Source: Nissolia schottii (taxonomy: Eukaryota > Streptophyta > Magnoliopsida > Fabales > Fabaceae). From it: a DNA stretch of 64,000 nt. The stretch is taken from positions 282,694 through 346,693 of the forward strand of contig QANU01096872.1 in assembly GCA_003254905.1 (NCBI GenBank), written 5' to 3'. Every line of letters begins with the position of its first letter. Positions within the stretch are counted from its first letter, which is position 1. The translations under genes and the position numbers were made by a program. This document shows, in pieces, positions 1-12,610 of this stretch. The notes under the pieces are model-generated. The model saw only the letters and a program-made list of their open reading frames with translations. It was not told the origin of the DNA and made no database searches.

Positions 1-23
1 AAAAAAAAAAAAAAAAAAAAAAA
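1..23. repeat. poly-A homopolymer at window edge
   Basis: Twenty-three A residues (T on the CRK coding strand) abut the CRK kinase exon just after the conserved FKI. It could be an insertion tail or an assembly artefact. Confidence 0.8.
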
Positions 24-2295
24 GGTTGATCTTAAACCTGACTTCCCAAGTCAGCGGTTGAGAAATCCTTCTAGCTGGAGCAGATCAAAGGAGATGTTAA
101 GCAACCAGACTAAATCAAAAGGTTTGTCTTTAACATCAGATCTCAGACATAAAGATACAACCAGAAAAGTGATCATGGAGACTCTGGTTAGGCACATATT
201 CGTAAACAAGAAGGCTTTCGGGTCCTGTAATGCTGCACCCTAAAAGCCTTACAAGATTTTTGTGATGAATGCCACTGATCAAATTGACCTCATTGAAGAA
301 ATGATCTGCCCATTGTGTTGTGATAAAACTAAGCCTTTTTATGGCCACAATATTTCCATCTGGCATAATTCCCTGAATTGATATAAAAAATAAATCATTA
401 GCCAGGAAATCTTTTTTTCTGTAAGCAATAACAGGGTTTCTAAAAAAGATATTAAGATCAGGAGTTACTTTATAAACTGAACCTGATCCCCCTTGTCCTA
501 GCTTGTAGGCATCATTGAAGTAATTTGTTGCTCTTTCAAGAATTTCATATGGCATATTTAGCTTGGACCTATTCACTGTGTCAAGAAGTGCACCAAACCG
601 CCTTCTTTCTGAGATAGAAACAGCATCGCAGTAAATGTTAGTACTTGGAGTTTTGATAGATAAATATATCAAAGTCATAAATATCAAACATTGATACCTC
701 TTCTCGTCTTCAGCACATTCTTCCTCACAAAGAAAACAATTGTTGCAACAACCAGCACAAGAGCCAGGCCCGAAAAACATAGAGCCAGAATTATTGCAAG
801 CTTTCGGCGTCCTATAGCACACAGTAACACATCTTTAATGACATGTTTCTATCAGAATAGTGATGCTTTCAAGATTTTTTCAAAATAATGCCTGTTTTCA
901 AATTGTTAAGAAATAAATTCCATGACAAAGAAATCAAGTACAAAAGTCTACCTAAAATTGTTCAAAAGAACAAAATCTTTTTCCTTTTAGTATCTCTAAT
1001 AGAAACAAATGAACCGGATGCTTGGTTTTCAGTTCAGAATCCTCACAATCGATAATGAGATGTCATAATCGATTTTGCCCATTTTACATGCTGTTTGGTT
1101 TTGAGTTGATATTGATTCACAAAATCAATTCTACCATCAAGAGTTAATTATGGAAGAAGTGAGAATTTATTATTTTTCTGTTAAAATTGCTTTTAGAGAA
1201 ACTGCCAAATATAAATTAATTTACATCAAAATCACTTTAACTAAAATCAATTAGGATAGAATCGAATTTGCAAAAGTAGAACCAAACACACACAAAGTAA
1301 TGCAGATGGATTTGAATTGTGGTTGCGGTAGTGAATGCAGTTATGCTGCAACTACAAAAATTGCAAAAACTTGCAAGAAAATGTGACTGGTGCGGCCGCA
1401 ACTGCTGGTGCGATTGAGCTACTAATCACAATTCAAAACCTCAGCCTATTTACAATATTTGAGTTACATATGTCAAAAATACAAGAAACAAGGCAAAATT
1501 AGCGAAAAGGAGTAGCTCACCGTGATTCCCCGAAGCAGAAGCAGAAGCAGAAGCGGGAACGATACTGGTCGAATTGTCATAGAACTTGTGATAGGAATAC
1601 CTCAAGTAACAACCAGCATTCAGAGCCCTCCCTTCTTCCTTGGGAACACACGAACCAACCCTAGCGGCGGCATCCCCCAAACATTTCACACACGCGCTAC
1701 CATTCACCGGCTCCCAGCACTGAGCCAACCCGTAAACACTCACATTCCTCCTATTCACGGAACCCACAGCGAACCCACCGTTCCTCGCCGCCGAAACGCT
1801 CAAATCCCTCACCAATTCCAAAGCATTAGCCTTATACACCACACCCGATCTAGTGCTACCGCAAACGGTACCGTCTTGATCGCCGAGAGTCTCGTTGAAG
1901 AAGTTGTGGTCGTCGTACCTGAGGTAGCAGCCGTCGAAGAAGAGCCTGCCGCCACGTGTCCCCTTGACGTGAGGGAGGCAGAAGAGGACCTGAGTCTTGC
2001 ACTGGGCGATGCAGATGTTGCAGTCGGACTGGGTGAGGTCCCGCATGCACTCGCCGAAGGCGTAGACGGCGAAGTCTCCGGTGCCGTTAACGACGGCGCC
2101 GTATCTCTGTTTGGAGATGAGAGGGGTGAGGGCGTCCATGGCGGCGAGCAAGTTAGACGTGAAGAGCTGGCGGGAAGGGACCGGCGCGGTTCTGTTGGTG
2201 CACATCATGGCTGCATTTGTGGCTCTCGGATCGCAGAGCGAAGGAGTTGAGAAGAGGAAGCAGAGGAGCAGAAGAAGAAAGGGTAAGGGAGGCAT
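24..2295 (-). CDS. CRK2/CRK3-type cysteine-rich receptor-like kinase, 3' end missing
   Basis: Five exons read on the minus strand: 1521-2295, 698-811, 469-608, 162-372 and 74 downward; all junctions are GT-AG and phases agree. Exon 1 gives a signal peptide (about residues 1-21) and two DUF26/Gnk2 domains, each with the C-8x-C-2x-C spacing ([13 protein letters not shown] and [13 protein letters not shown]). Exon 2 encodes the transmembrane helix ([18 protein letters not shown]) and a basic stop-transfer KTRR. Exons 3-4 give the kinase N-lobe: glycine loop [11 protein letters not shown], catalytic lysine in VAIKRL, helix-C glutamate in FFNEVNLI, then [10 protein letters not shown]. Exon 5 starts [12 protein letters not shown] and runs into a homopolymer at the window edge. 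The family acts at the plasma membrane in stress and immune signalling. The glycine loop with Ser and the [10 protein letters not shown] segment are typical of the CRK2/3 group. The catalytic loop and C-lobe are not in the window, so activity cannot be judged. Confidence 0.88.
1088..1290. mobile_element. possible MITE in CRK intron 1
   Basis: The ends are imperfect inverted copies: the left begins TGCTGTTTGGTTTTGAG and the right, reversed, begins TGTGTTTGGTTCTAC; both continue into similar AT-rich sequence (ATTCTACC against ATTCTATCC). No clean target duplication was found, so the superfamily is uncertain. Confidence 0.35.
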
Positions 2296-3646
2296 TGAAG
2301 TTAGTTGGACCGACGAGAGAGAGAGGGAAAATAATGAGCACTAAGCAGAGGAGAGTTAACAGTTTTAACATTCGAAAGGGATGGAAGACGGAGTCCTTAC
2401 GGAATGTTGGTCGTGATTCGCGATTACACTGTAATTGGCCTTCCCCTTCTAGAAAGTCCACTGCTGACTCCACTGCACCTGCTTTCATAAACAAGCATTC
2501 CATGTAGGAAAGGTCGTAGAGGCGCTATCAACACACAACAACAAACCAACCATCACATTCACAATGTATAACGTCTACCGTGTTTATCTATTTTGTGATT
2601 GTTAACTAGTCGTGGCTTTTGAGTTTTTCAAACCTCTATTCTCTCTTTTTTGACTGGCTGTATTCATTCCATGTTCAGGTTGCATGAACTGAGATGAGAT
2701 GAGATGAGATGAACTTATAGCTTATTCATTTATTACAGAAATAAAAAAATAAAGAAGAAGAATGATTCATGGGACCAAGTTAATAGTTGCATACACGAAA
2801 TTTAGTTGCATCGTGGGCTCAGCATCATTTATATCCACTGCTTCCTTTCTTCTTTGGTGCTTGTTAGTCCTACAATCCTTTTGAAGGCTTTTCATGAAAC
2901 AAGCTCCACTGAGTTTTTGCAATCAGGTAGCCCGTCAAAGATACAAGCCCAAGTGAGTATAGAATAAATAAAAAATATAAGGCTAAAGTACCTATAGCAG
3001 CCCACTTGTAATTGGATACCGAAAAGATTGGAGCCTATATGTCCTATACTTAAGACCCAATATGTTTTGATCACAAGTAGGTGCGTTGCAATGCTATTTA
3101 ATCCAATCAAATTCGCAAAATTGATAAAAAAAAAAAAAACAAAAACTGATTAAAACTACAAAAATTTGAATTTGATTGGATATCGTTTTCTAATAACTGT
3201 TTGGATTTGTTTGGATTTTGGATTTAATTTTCACAACGGAACCGATCAAATATCCAAACTCAAAATATCATATAATATAATTTTATGTTATTAAGTTTAT
3301 ACTTTTACTTATAATATTTTTTATTTATCACATAATTTTTATATTTTTATTGTTATTCTTAAATATTATTTTATGTATATAAAAATGAGTTATTTAATTG
3401 TAATTGTTATGTTTTTATTTTATTGGCTTAAGTTACTTATGTGATGCGTTGTGAGAAGAGTAACAAGATGTTTACCTATTTTGAATGATCCAAATAATAC
3501 TTTTGATAAATTAAAACTTCGTATAGATGCTATTTTACCCTTTTTTTTTATCATGCATAATTATGTAATTCAGTGTTATTACAAGCTTTAGGGGAAGGTA
3601 CAAGGGTTTTGAAACATTCAATTATAAGAGGTCTTGAGGGGGGACA
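2296..3646. other. CRK upstream region and intergenic DNA
   Basis: This holds the presumed CRK promoter and 5' UTR (immediately above 2295), a short pentanucleotide repeat, and AT-rich sequence from about 3110 to 3470. I see no conserved coding sequence. The 3' end of the nitrate transporter lies at the right border. Confidence 0.6.
2691..2712. repeat. (GAGAT)n microsatellite
   Basis: About four and a half perfect tandem GAGAT units. Confidence 0.9.
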
Positions 3647-6348
3647 TCAAACATGTGGTGGTGTGGTTTCCTCTGCAGGCCTCGTTGAAATGTTGAGTTT
3701 TCTGCCTCTTTCCCTTCTGCTGTTGTCAGCAAATTTCAAGCTTGCATGATGGGCCCCGTTCTCTTGCTCCTTTGAGTCCCATTCAGCCAAGTAGTAGTCT
3801 TCTTCGGTCACCTTCTTATGTGATGGACCAAAGAACATCCCACCCCATTGTGGGAAGTAGATCAAGCATATTGGGAGGGTGCATATTATGATCATCACAC
3901 CCATAAGTGTTATTCCCCTCTCTTTTGAGAATGTTGATCCTTTGAAGAAGATCAGCTGGGTCACAACTGCACCAACATTGCCTCCTCCCCCTGTCATTCC
4001 AGATATGACCCCTAATGACCTGAAGATAGATTTATGGTAATATATTAGCGCAAATTATTGGAGTCAACAATCACAAAAGAATCGTTGACATAGTGACATG
4101 CACTTTGTTAATGTAAATGTGTCTTTTCTTGAAGAAACTTCACCAGCTTTCTTGCTTGTGTTGACTGTGCATGTGTTATGTGATTAAGCATACAATTTGA
4201 CTGAAGAAGGCAGTATTGGAGAGGAGCATCTAGGCTTATAATTGTATTAACTGCATAGTATTGATTAAGCATGTGTCATTGAAAATCTTAATAAAGTTTG
4301 TAATCATTCATCAGTCAAGTTAGATCTTTTAGAATTATCTATATATAGTATATTCTAGAGTTTATTTCAACACAGTTTAGTAAATACATTGACATTGTGA
4401 AGCGTGTAAATAGTTAAGATTTCGTGTTGATGGTTAGAAAATTAAGGGGATTGCAGTTGATAAAATTATCACTTTGTTAGACTTACTTGAGTTGGTCTAT
4501 AACTCCAGAAGTATTTTCTTATAACACTAATCTAAATATTCAACCACTCATGAATTACAATGGGATAATCCCCTTATTTATATAATGTACCTAATGGCCT
4601 AGTCCTATTGGATCGTATTTACAATCACTCTTCTAGATTCTTCACTTAGCAATATAACATTCCTACTATTTTACACTTGAGTCCCTGTGTCAATGGACAC
4701 ACTAAATAAGTATCTAGAAATACTTTCCTAGCCTAAATATGATGATTGATGCATGAAACACGTACTGTGTAAGGATGATCTTTCCTAGTAGGTATGATCT
4801 GATGGCTGCTACCAAATCAAACAACTACATTAACCGTACTTGTCTTGTTCTAATTAACAGTTGATTCAGATTACATAGTTGAGAAAAGAGGGAAAGCAGT
4901 TTTATTGTAGTGAAGACAAGTTTTAAAGTGAACTAACCTTCTTGAGACAAAGGGAACAATTCCAAAGGTCATGCCACAAGCAGCTTGGACAAACACAGAG
5001 AATATGATCATAACAAGAACAGAAACAGTCAAGGACCCAACAAGGCCAAGGAGTATGCAGAACACACCAGCCAGTGTCTGGCACAGCCACAGTGCCCAAA
5101 GCCTACCCCTCATTCCAAACCTCTTCCCCATTGCATCAGATATGAACCCCCCTCCAGGCCTAGAGAACAAGTTGGCCAATCCGAAACTCGCCGCAATGAT
5201 CCCGGCAGTGTGCAGTTTCAGGTTGAACCTGTCAAAGAAGTACTCAGCTATGATGTTGTCGATGGTCAACTCCACCCCGAAGCAGTATCCATAAGTCAAC
5301 GCCAGGATCCACCCTCTGTAGTTTGTGACCCCGTGGAAGATCACCTTGGAGAGCTCGTCTTTCGGCTTCTCCCCTGACTTCTTGAGGCCGTGAAAGTTCC
5401 CGTCCGGCATGTCCTGCCCGAGCAGCAGTATGGAGAAGGCTGTCAGCATCTGGAACATTGCAGGGACAAAGAATGCAATCCTCCACGCTGTGAATTGCGC
5501 GGCGCCGATGTCGCGGATGAGGCTGAAAACAAGAGGCATGATGAGCTGTGTTGCCCCTCCTCCAAGGTTCCCCCACCCACCTGCGATACCATGCTAATAG
5601 TTAGTTAGTTTGTCCAGTTGGAGTTTTCCGCACAAATTCTTAGTTGCTCTCAGAGCAAGCCTTAACAGGTTAACGATTACATTAAACCTGCGATACCGTC
5701 GTAATCGTTAGTTAGTCTGTTCAGATAAATTCTTAGTTGCTCTCAGAGCAAGCCGTATCATTCATCACTTAACATGTTAACAATTACAGCAAGACTGAGA
5801 GCATATGAGGAAAGAGATTTTAGGTTCTGTTATCGACCTGCGAAGCCATTGGCCGAGCCAACAACAGGAGCAGAGAACATGGAACTCATCCAGAACTGCG
5901 TGGACACAAAAGTGGCCAAAGAGAAGCCGGTGAAGAATCTCACAAGGAGGTAAGAGGTGGCAGAGTTGATGATGGAGGTGAAGTACACTGCCGGCGCGGT
6001 TAGGAGGATGAGGGAGGCAGAGGCGAGGCGGGGGCCGACAAGGTCGCAGGCCGTCCCCATGGCAAGCCTGGCAAGGACGGCCCCGGAGACCGAGGCGACG
6101 CCGGCATTCCCAATGTCAGTGGCAGTGAGGTTGAGGTTGTCCCGGATGATGGGGAGGAGGGGCGGCGCCGCGAAGCTGGAGACAAAGCATGAGAAGAAGG
6201 AGATCCAGGAGAGGTGGAAGGTCCTCATGTGAGGCTTTGCTATGGAGAATAGTCTGAATTTTGTGGCCTTGTGTTCAGAGTCCACAGGAAGAGCAAATTT
6301 TGGTTGTTGGGATTCATTGGCATGTTCTACTGGGTGTTCTACTTCCAT
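3647..6348 (-). CDS. NRT2.5: NRT2.5-type high-affinity nitrate transporter
   Basis: Three exons on the minus strand, 5838-6348, 4938-5580 and 3647-4019, total 1527 nt and encode 508 residues; phases match across both GT-AG introns. It is a nitrate/proton symporter of the major facilitator superfamily, expected in the plasma membrane and working with an NRT3/NAR2 partner. Visible family signatures: [20 protein letters not shown] near the N-terminus, HLSWISFF in the first helix, [14 protein letters not shown] in the MFS loop, and [15 protein letters not shown] formed across the first splice junction. The N-terminus starts MEVE and is short, as in Arabidopsis NRT2.5, rather than the longer NRT2.1 form; segments such as [22 protein letters not shown] also favour NRT2.5. 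The basic C-terminal tail is intact. Family knowledge: NRT2.5 is induced by long nitrogen starvation. Intron 1 carries a duplicated acceptor region; intron 2 is 918 bp. Confidence 0.93.
5579..5792. repeat. 107-bp tandem duplication across NRT2.5 intron 1/exon 2 border
   Basis: Two imperfect units, 5579-5685 and 5686-5792, share the starting ACCTGCGATACC, the TCTTAGTTGCTCTCAGAGCA block and a GTTAAC.ATTAC block. Each unit contains one copy of the 3' splice site (TATCGCAG on the coding strand); the used copy is at 5581 and the other lies inside intron 1 near 5688. Confidence 0.8.
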
Positions 6349-8563
6349 GCTTTTCTTTTCCCTTAGGATACTGAATTGGAATGAGAAACAATAAGGGTAA
6401 GTGTTGAACTACTGAATTGGACTATCTATATGTGTGTGTGTGTGTGTGGGTGACATATGATATGGGTCGGTGTTTTTGTTCACAGTAAGTTTTTTTTCTC
6501 TACTGCTGTGAGCACCAAGGTAACCAAGCCAAGCCAACCACCTTTTTCTGTCTTTATGTGGAAAAGTGGATGAAAACTGATTCACATTGATTGATTTATG
6601 AAATTTATAAGGTGAAGATATGGCCACATTTGTGTAGTGTTTATATGGACAGAACTTCTCGGGGAATTTTGCGTTGACTAGCGGGAAATAGGAAGAATTG
6701 CAGTTGTTGTGTTATATTCTTAATTTGTCTGATTTTGTAATATTTTACTCGCGAGTCCTCAATTTCAATGGACGCACTAAATTAGAATGTAAAAATGTCA
6801 TTATTTCTTATAAGGTGACAACTGCTAGCTGCTATAAAAGTCTTGTTCCCTGAGGTAACCTGCAAATTGTATATATTTTATTTCCTCAATTGTGTACTAA
6901 GAAACATGGATATTCTTTTGAAGCGCGTAAGCAAGATGCGATGTTTAGTCTAAGAGTTACTGCAGATAGTTAAGCAAAGTTTATAAAAATAAACTCTTCC
7001 TGTGTTCACATGGCTGGCAATAAACTACGAATTTTTCAGTAAAAATCATTGGTTCACAAAAATGAGACTTGGTGAATTGTGTTTATCTGAGGGATGACTT
7101 CTCATGTTAGAAGAGAGGCATGGTTGGAGGTTGCTCAAACGCCAGTTCCTGATCGCCGAGGCTCTTTTTTTTTTTTTTTTTTTTAAAGATGTGGGAAGAG
7201 AGATCCAAGTTGGAATTCAAAGACAAGAAAGAAAAGTTGTAATTGGAATGATGCAAAAAAAATAATAATCAAAATTTGACTTGTAGTAGATGGAAATATT
7301 CATAATGCTCTTTCTCATGCCGAGGAATGAAGGAATTGCTTGAGAGCGATCCTTTGCAAACAAGTTGTGTAACATGCATTAATTGACTTTGGAGAGCTCG
7401 CTAAGAAACCCCATAAGGTGAGGATATCGGAGATTAAGGAATAATTATCAGCATGTTCATTTGACTCTAACTAATTAATCCGACTCAAATTAGGTTGCCT
7501 TAATATTGAATAAAGCAAAGTTATCTCAATGTTATTATGCTTTCGTTTACGAGACTCAAAACAATTATTTGTATAAATCATCATCATATTGTAAAAACTC
7601 ATCTATTATGCTATTCTTATATATTAAAATGATGGAAAATTAATCTAGCTTAAGAAAACATTAACCCTTTCAAACCTTATCCTATCAAACGTACCAAACA
7701 ATCCTAATTGATTAGTAAAAACATGTGAAAAGTGAAAATCACTTAATCAAATCCAGCTTAACTGCAAATCGCATTTATTGACTTAGTAAAAAGCTTTCTC
7801 TTTTAATGAGTTGGTAAAATGACAATCCTATCCTGGATATCATGGAGAAGCACTTGGCATATTTGGTAGCTGTCAACTTTCTATGGCAGCAAAATCTTGG
7901 AGCATATGCTTTTCTTTCAAACGTGACGATGGTAATACTTAAGCAAGAAAGCGCACTAATAATTAATTAGCAGAACGCGTGTTAGAAAAGTAACACCTAC
8001 TTATATTAAGGAGTGTACTGGGAAAAATTTACAAGTTATGAAGGAATAAAATGACTAATGAAACATAGAAACAAATTCAGAGAGAAAAACAAGGAAGACA
8101 ACACAAAAGAAAGCAACTAAACAAATTTGAAAGAAGATGCTGGCCGGCTTAAAAATGCTCCAAAAACATAGGAGATGTCACAATCAAAGGGTGTGAAACT
8201 ATGAAAGTATCTGCCTAATTGCAAATGTAGCCGCCCCTACTTTAGAACCCTTAATTAGTTCTTTGACATGAAAGTTAAGCGTATGTGTGTAATCAAATTT
8301 CTAGCTTGTTACATGACTCCTATATAGTAATTTTATGACCCTAGCTGCAACCCTGTGTGTTTTTCCATTCTATTGTTAACTAGCTTGCTATGGAATTCAT
8401 TCACATTCATTCAAATGAAAAGGAGTCTCCGATCTTTGTACCTAAACATATGACTCCTCTAAATTATATTTTAAGTGCAACTTTTAGCCTTCATGGTAAC
8501 TTATAGTCAAAATCCACAAACAAACAAAAATGCACATTTTTCACATGCTTTTGTCATAAGTCG
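6349..8563. other. NRT2.5 promoter side and intergenic DNA
   Basis: The first kilobase above 6348 should hold the NRT2.5 promoter. It includes a (TG)n tract near 6430-6448 and a 20-odd T homopolymer near 7165-7185. A block near 6745-6790 (ATTTTACTCGCGAGTCC) resembles one in NRT2.5 intron 2 near 4665-4705 and may be a dispersed repeat. I see no gene. Confidence 0.5.
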
Positions 8564-8801
8564 GTGCTTGGAAAATGTTTTACTATCCAATTTAGTCCAA
8601 ATTTTTTTTAAAAAATTATCAATTTAATCTCTAAAAAAAATTTTGAGGTCAACTTAACACTTGAATTTTTTTTTTTTACTTACATTAATCCCTAAAAAAA
8701 CTAGATAAACTAAGTTGGCCCTAAAAAAAATTTTCACATACTAAATTGGCACTTTAATTTTTTCACTAACAAAGTTGAACACCAAGACATTTTTCAAGCA
8801 C
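8564..8801. mobile_element. small inverted-repeat element (MITE-like)
   Basis: The left end GTGCTTGGAAAATGTTTT is matched, reversed, by the right end GTGCTTGAAAAATGTCTT. The interior is rich in short A and T runs with repeated TTAATC/TTAGTCC phrases. No target duplication is clear. Confidence 0.4.
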
Positions 8802-9436
8802 TAACTTAAGTATTAACTCTTATCTAAAAGAAAAGTAAAAAAAAATAAAAAAAATATATTAAAAGAAAAATTCTAACATGTGACATCTATTTATCTATTT
8901 ATTATATATAAATTTTAATACATAGACTTCTATAAATATCACGTCAGAATATTGTATAAATTGGCAACATCTGGTCCACAAATCCACAAGCAAGACAATA
9001 CATCATCTATCTTTAGTTTTGGTAACCTATTCACACAACAAAACTACATAAATCCCTCACACAATAAATCTACAGCTACAATGTCTAACATTGTACAATT
9101 TAGACATCCTTAAAACCTCATAGTCTATCAAGTTTTCCATCAATTTTTCCCTTACATGCTTATCAATGATTATGGTTGTCAACGTAATAGAAGTCTCTGC
9201 AAAGACTTCTATTTTTCTTATACTTAGATACATCTTTGTATCAAGCTCGTTAACTGATCATGCAATTGGCAACATCCTCTCATTCATTATAACGTAAGAC
9301 CATAATACTTGACAACGCATTCTCTCTTATTATGTATTTTCCATTTCTTTATAAAAAAAAACTACAATATGTTTTTTCATCTAAACTACAATATGTTTTT
9401 TCTACGTCAATATATTTATATTCAAACTATACCATC

Positions 9437-9466
9437 ATCGTGCATTGCCCGGGTTCATCCTCTAGT
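9437..9466 (+). mobile_element. possible Helitron 3' terminus
   Basis: The sequence ends ...GGGTTCATCCTCTAGT, preceded by a GTGCATTGCCCGGG segment. This resembles Helitron 3' ends, where a short hairpin precedes CTAG followed by a host T. The hairpin is degenerate and no matching 5' TC end was identified. Confidence 0.3.
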
Positions 9467-10558
9467 AATTATATTTACTTATTATCTCTCTTCATTAAAT
9501 TTTGCTTCACTATTTCCTTTTTTTTATTTAAGGATGTCACTTAAATATTTTAAGGAAAAAATTAGGATACTTATTAAGGAGTTTAAAATGAAAAGTTTAA
9601 AAATTTTAAGTACATTTAATATATTGAAGAGCTAACAATTTTATCTTTTTAATAATTTTTTTTAATTTTTTAATTTTTTAATAAATGTTCAAAACATATT
9701 TGTTAACAAAAACCTATATTTTAATAATGATAAAGAATTAGTGTGAAAATAGTTTAATAGGGAAAAAAAGTTTGAAAGAAAATAGTAGTAAAGCAAAATT
9801 ATTGGTCCGCGCTTGTGAGTTGTCATGTGGCACATGGTAAGGGGAAACTTGTGAAATGGACTAAACAGGCCGTTTCAATTATGTCGACCATTTTCTTATT
9901 ATTTATTAGTATTAGCAAATAAGAATATTCATTCAATGGTATATTCAGAATCTTTTGAGCATTATTATAAGGCTAGAGTATATTCATTCCACATATCAAA
10001 ATCATTTCGGCGAATCTGAATTTTGAATATTCGTTGTCGTCCTTTGACTTTATATGCCATGTACTATGCTACCCACAGCCAGTTGAATCTTCCGATGGAA
10101 GATATTCTTCTTAGATTTTTTTTTTCTTCTTTTTTTTCATTCATTGTTTGACATGTTCTCAATTTGGTCTTTTAAAATACTTATATATTGATATGTCAAG
10201 CATTAAATGGAAGAGAGTAAGAAAAATCTACTATTCTAAGAGTATACAAAAGCTTCTCATTATTTTTACTAGTGTTGTTTGTCAAGTACATGTTAAATAA
10301 GTATTAGACTTATAATGATATAGAAAAAAGATCGCGATGATGTAGGTAAGTGAAATGGTTATAAAAGAAAGTAGTGATGAAATTAGTGGATAGAGTATTT
10401 CTTTTTATTTTCTTAAAATGCTTCCCAATATTAATAAAAAAATTATATTTATATATTTATATCTTTAAATCATAAGTCCAAACTTAAAACAATAATTAAA
10501 GAAAGTGAATAAAGATAAAAAATAATTACCAAGCATATCCTCCTTATCTATTAGTATA

Positions 10559-10560
<2 letters not shown>

Positions 10561-10620
<60 letters not shown>
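10561..10620. repeat. (TTA)n microsatellite
   Basis: Twenty perfect TTA units. Confidence 0.95.
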
Positions 10621-10625
<5 letters not shown>

Positions 10626-11890
10626 GAAATGATAGTTAGCATAGTATTATATGAAAACAAAATATACAAAATATATACTACTTATCTGGCGTTTTTTGTT
10701 TTTTCTAGATGAAATTATTGGCATCGGAACCTTAATTTTGATTAATTCGGTTCAACCCAATTGAGGTTCTTAAAAAAGTCTCTCAATGACCCTATTACTA
10801 AAACCTGGTTTAATTCAGTTGGACACAATTGAGGTTCTTAAAAGGCCGGTAACTATCTCTTAACATTAATTTTTTTCATTCCTTGCACTCAAAATCGAAT
10901 ACTAGAGTTTAAGATACTTACCAAATTCTCCCCCCTATCACCCTCATTCTCACAGAAAATCTCACCTTGTTTCAATCCAATGGTAGAGGATTGTTTCCTT
11001 CAAAATCAAAAAGGCGACCAAACTTTCTTCTTACTACTGTGTATAGATTTTCCAAACCGAATCTCACAGCTGACGTGAACCACTAAAACAAAGACTTTTA
11101 TTAAAAAAATTATTTTAGTCAAACTCACAATGCAAAGAGTCGAATCTCCAGTTGGACACTTTGAATTCCCATGTATTGGTCAGAATTCATTCACTAGTGT
11201 GGACAGGTCTCATGGTTAATAATTTGAGATCAACTGCATATAATATAACATTAGATTAATTAGAACATGGTTCCCCAAATATTCTTTGTGAGCATTGCAA
11301 ACGTTCAAATACTGTTTTCCACTGTGTGTTTGAGTTCTGTGTGCTTGGCTCCGTTGAAAGTGGCAGTTTCACGAACCAACTAAGAGGTATAGCGAGTGAC
11401 TGAGAGCAACAAAAACATTAAGAAAATGTGAGATAATGTAATCACCAATGTACTCTTCTGATATGTAAGCACCCTCCAGTTTGACGCACTCAATCTCTAC
11501 TCGCTAATCATTCATGCCTTTTTTTGACAAAGTTCCATGCCTTCTACTACTCTAATGTATGTGAGGGGGACACTGTGTGTGTGTGTTTTATAATTATTAT
11601 TCTTTTTGTTTGGATTCTTGCAAGCAATGATTCAACAACCCATGATATGGTCGAAGACATCCTAAAGTCTGTCCGAATTGAAAGGTACTATAAACACATG
11701 AGAAATACTTTAACTTCGTAACTATTTATTTAGCCTATTTACCAAAAACAAACAAACTATTTATTTAGCTTAATTATCCTCTTAACAACTCCAATAAATA
11801 ATGAATGACACATGACAACAGTATTATTTTTCCTTTTGTTATTTGGAGGATAATTGGGCTAAATAATTAGAAAGATAAGCATTTCTCTAA

Positions 11891-12467
11891 GAGATCGTTT
11901 ATGAGTTAAGAGAGGAGGAGGAGGAAAGGATGAGAACGGAAAGGAAAGGAAGATGTTTGGAATATTTATTTCTTTATTTGGGAGTGCAAAAATTTGGGAG
12001 TGCAAAATAAAAAAGGGAAAGGAAAATAGAGGGTTTGTGATCTATTTTTTACAATTTCACCCTTCACCACTATATTTAATTTTTCTAGAAATGTTTTTTT
12101 AAAAAAATATTCTTTGAATTTTTTTTTTGGAAAATAATTCTTTTTTGAAAAAAATACTCGGGAAAATAATTTTTTGGAAAATTTTTATTGGTAAGAAACC
12201 TTTTGGATATATTTTTATTTGGATTTTTTAAAAAAAAAATTTAATGAGAAAAACTATATTCGAGAAGGATAAAATTATAATTTTGTATTGGTTACATTAT
12301 AAACTCTCCAAAATCCCCTAAATTTGGGGAACTCGGAGGAGTTTGAAGGGTTTTGGGGAGTTTACAAAACCCTTTCCCTCCTAAAATTAAAACTCTAAAA
12401 AATAATTAAGCCCTCTAACTTGTCTCTTTCCTCTTCTTTCCCTCTTAAATCCAACTCCAACACACCC
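11891..12467. mobile_element. Tourist-like inverted-repeat element with TAA duplication
   Basis: The ends are imperfect inverted copies: the left carries GAGTTAAGAGAGGAGG and the right, reversed, carries GGGTGTGTTGGAGTTGGATT and TTAAGAGGGAAAG. TAA lies directly outside both ends (11888-11890 and 12468-12470), as expected for PIF/Harbinger-type insertions. The interior has a directly repeated TTTGGGAGTGCAAAA. Confidence 0.45.
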
Positions 12468-12610
12468 TAAATATATTGCACTACTTAGCTTGCTAAGTGA
12501 CTAAAATTGCTCAGGCAGAGATGAGACGACAATCATGATTGTAACAATAACGCAATAGTGCAAATATGAGAACCCATTTAAATTACTAATAGTAAACCTT
12601 TTAAGAGAGG

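Larger units (their letters stand above)
8802..11887. other. AT-rich intergenic DNA
   Basis: There is no supportable gene. It holds a (TTA)n microsatellite at 10561-10620, a possible Helitron 3' terminus near 9437-9466, and a short imperfect tandem duplication near 10738-10845, where TTGAGGTTCTTAAAA occurs twice about 70 bases apart. Confidence 0.5.

Noticed and set aside
1522..2250. 242-codon plus-strand frame
   Set aside because: It is antisense to CRK exon 1; the minus strand has signal peptide and two DUF26 domains, the plus strand has only low-complexity sequence.
4971..5377. plus-strand frames of 107 and 130 codons
   Set aside because: Shadows of NRT2.5 exon 2 on the other strand, with no domain of their own.
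9309..9635. 108-codon frame
   Set aside because: AT-driven Phe/Tyr/Ile-rich sequence without motifs; overlapping frames look equally likely.
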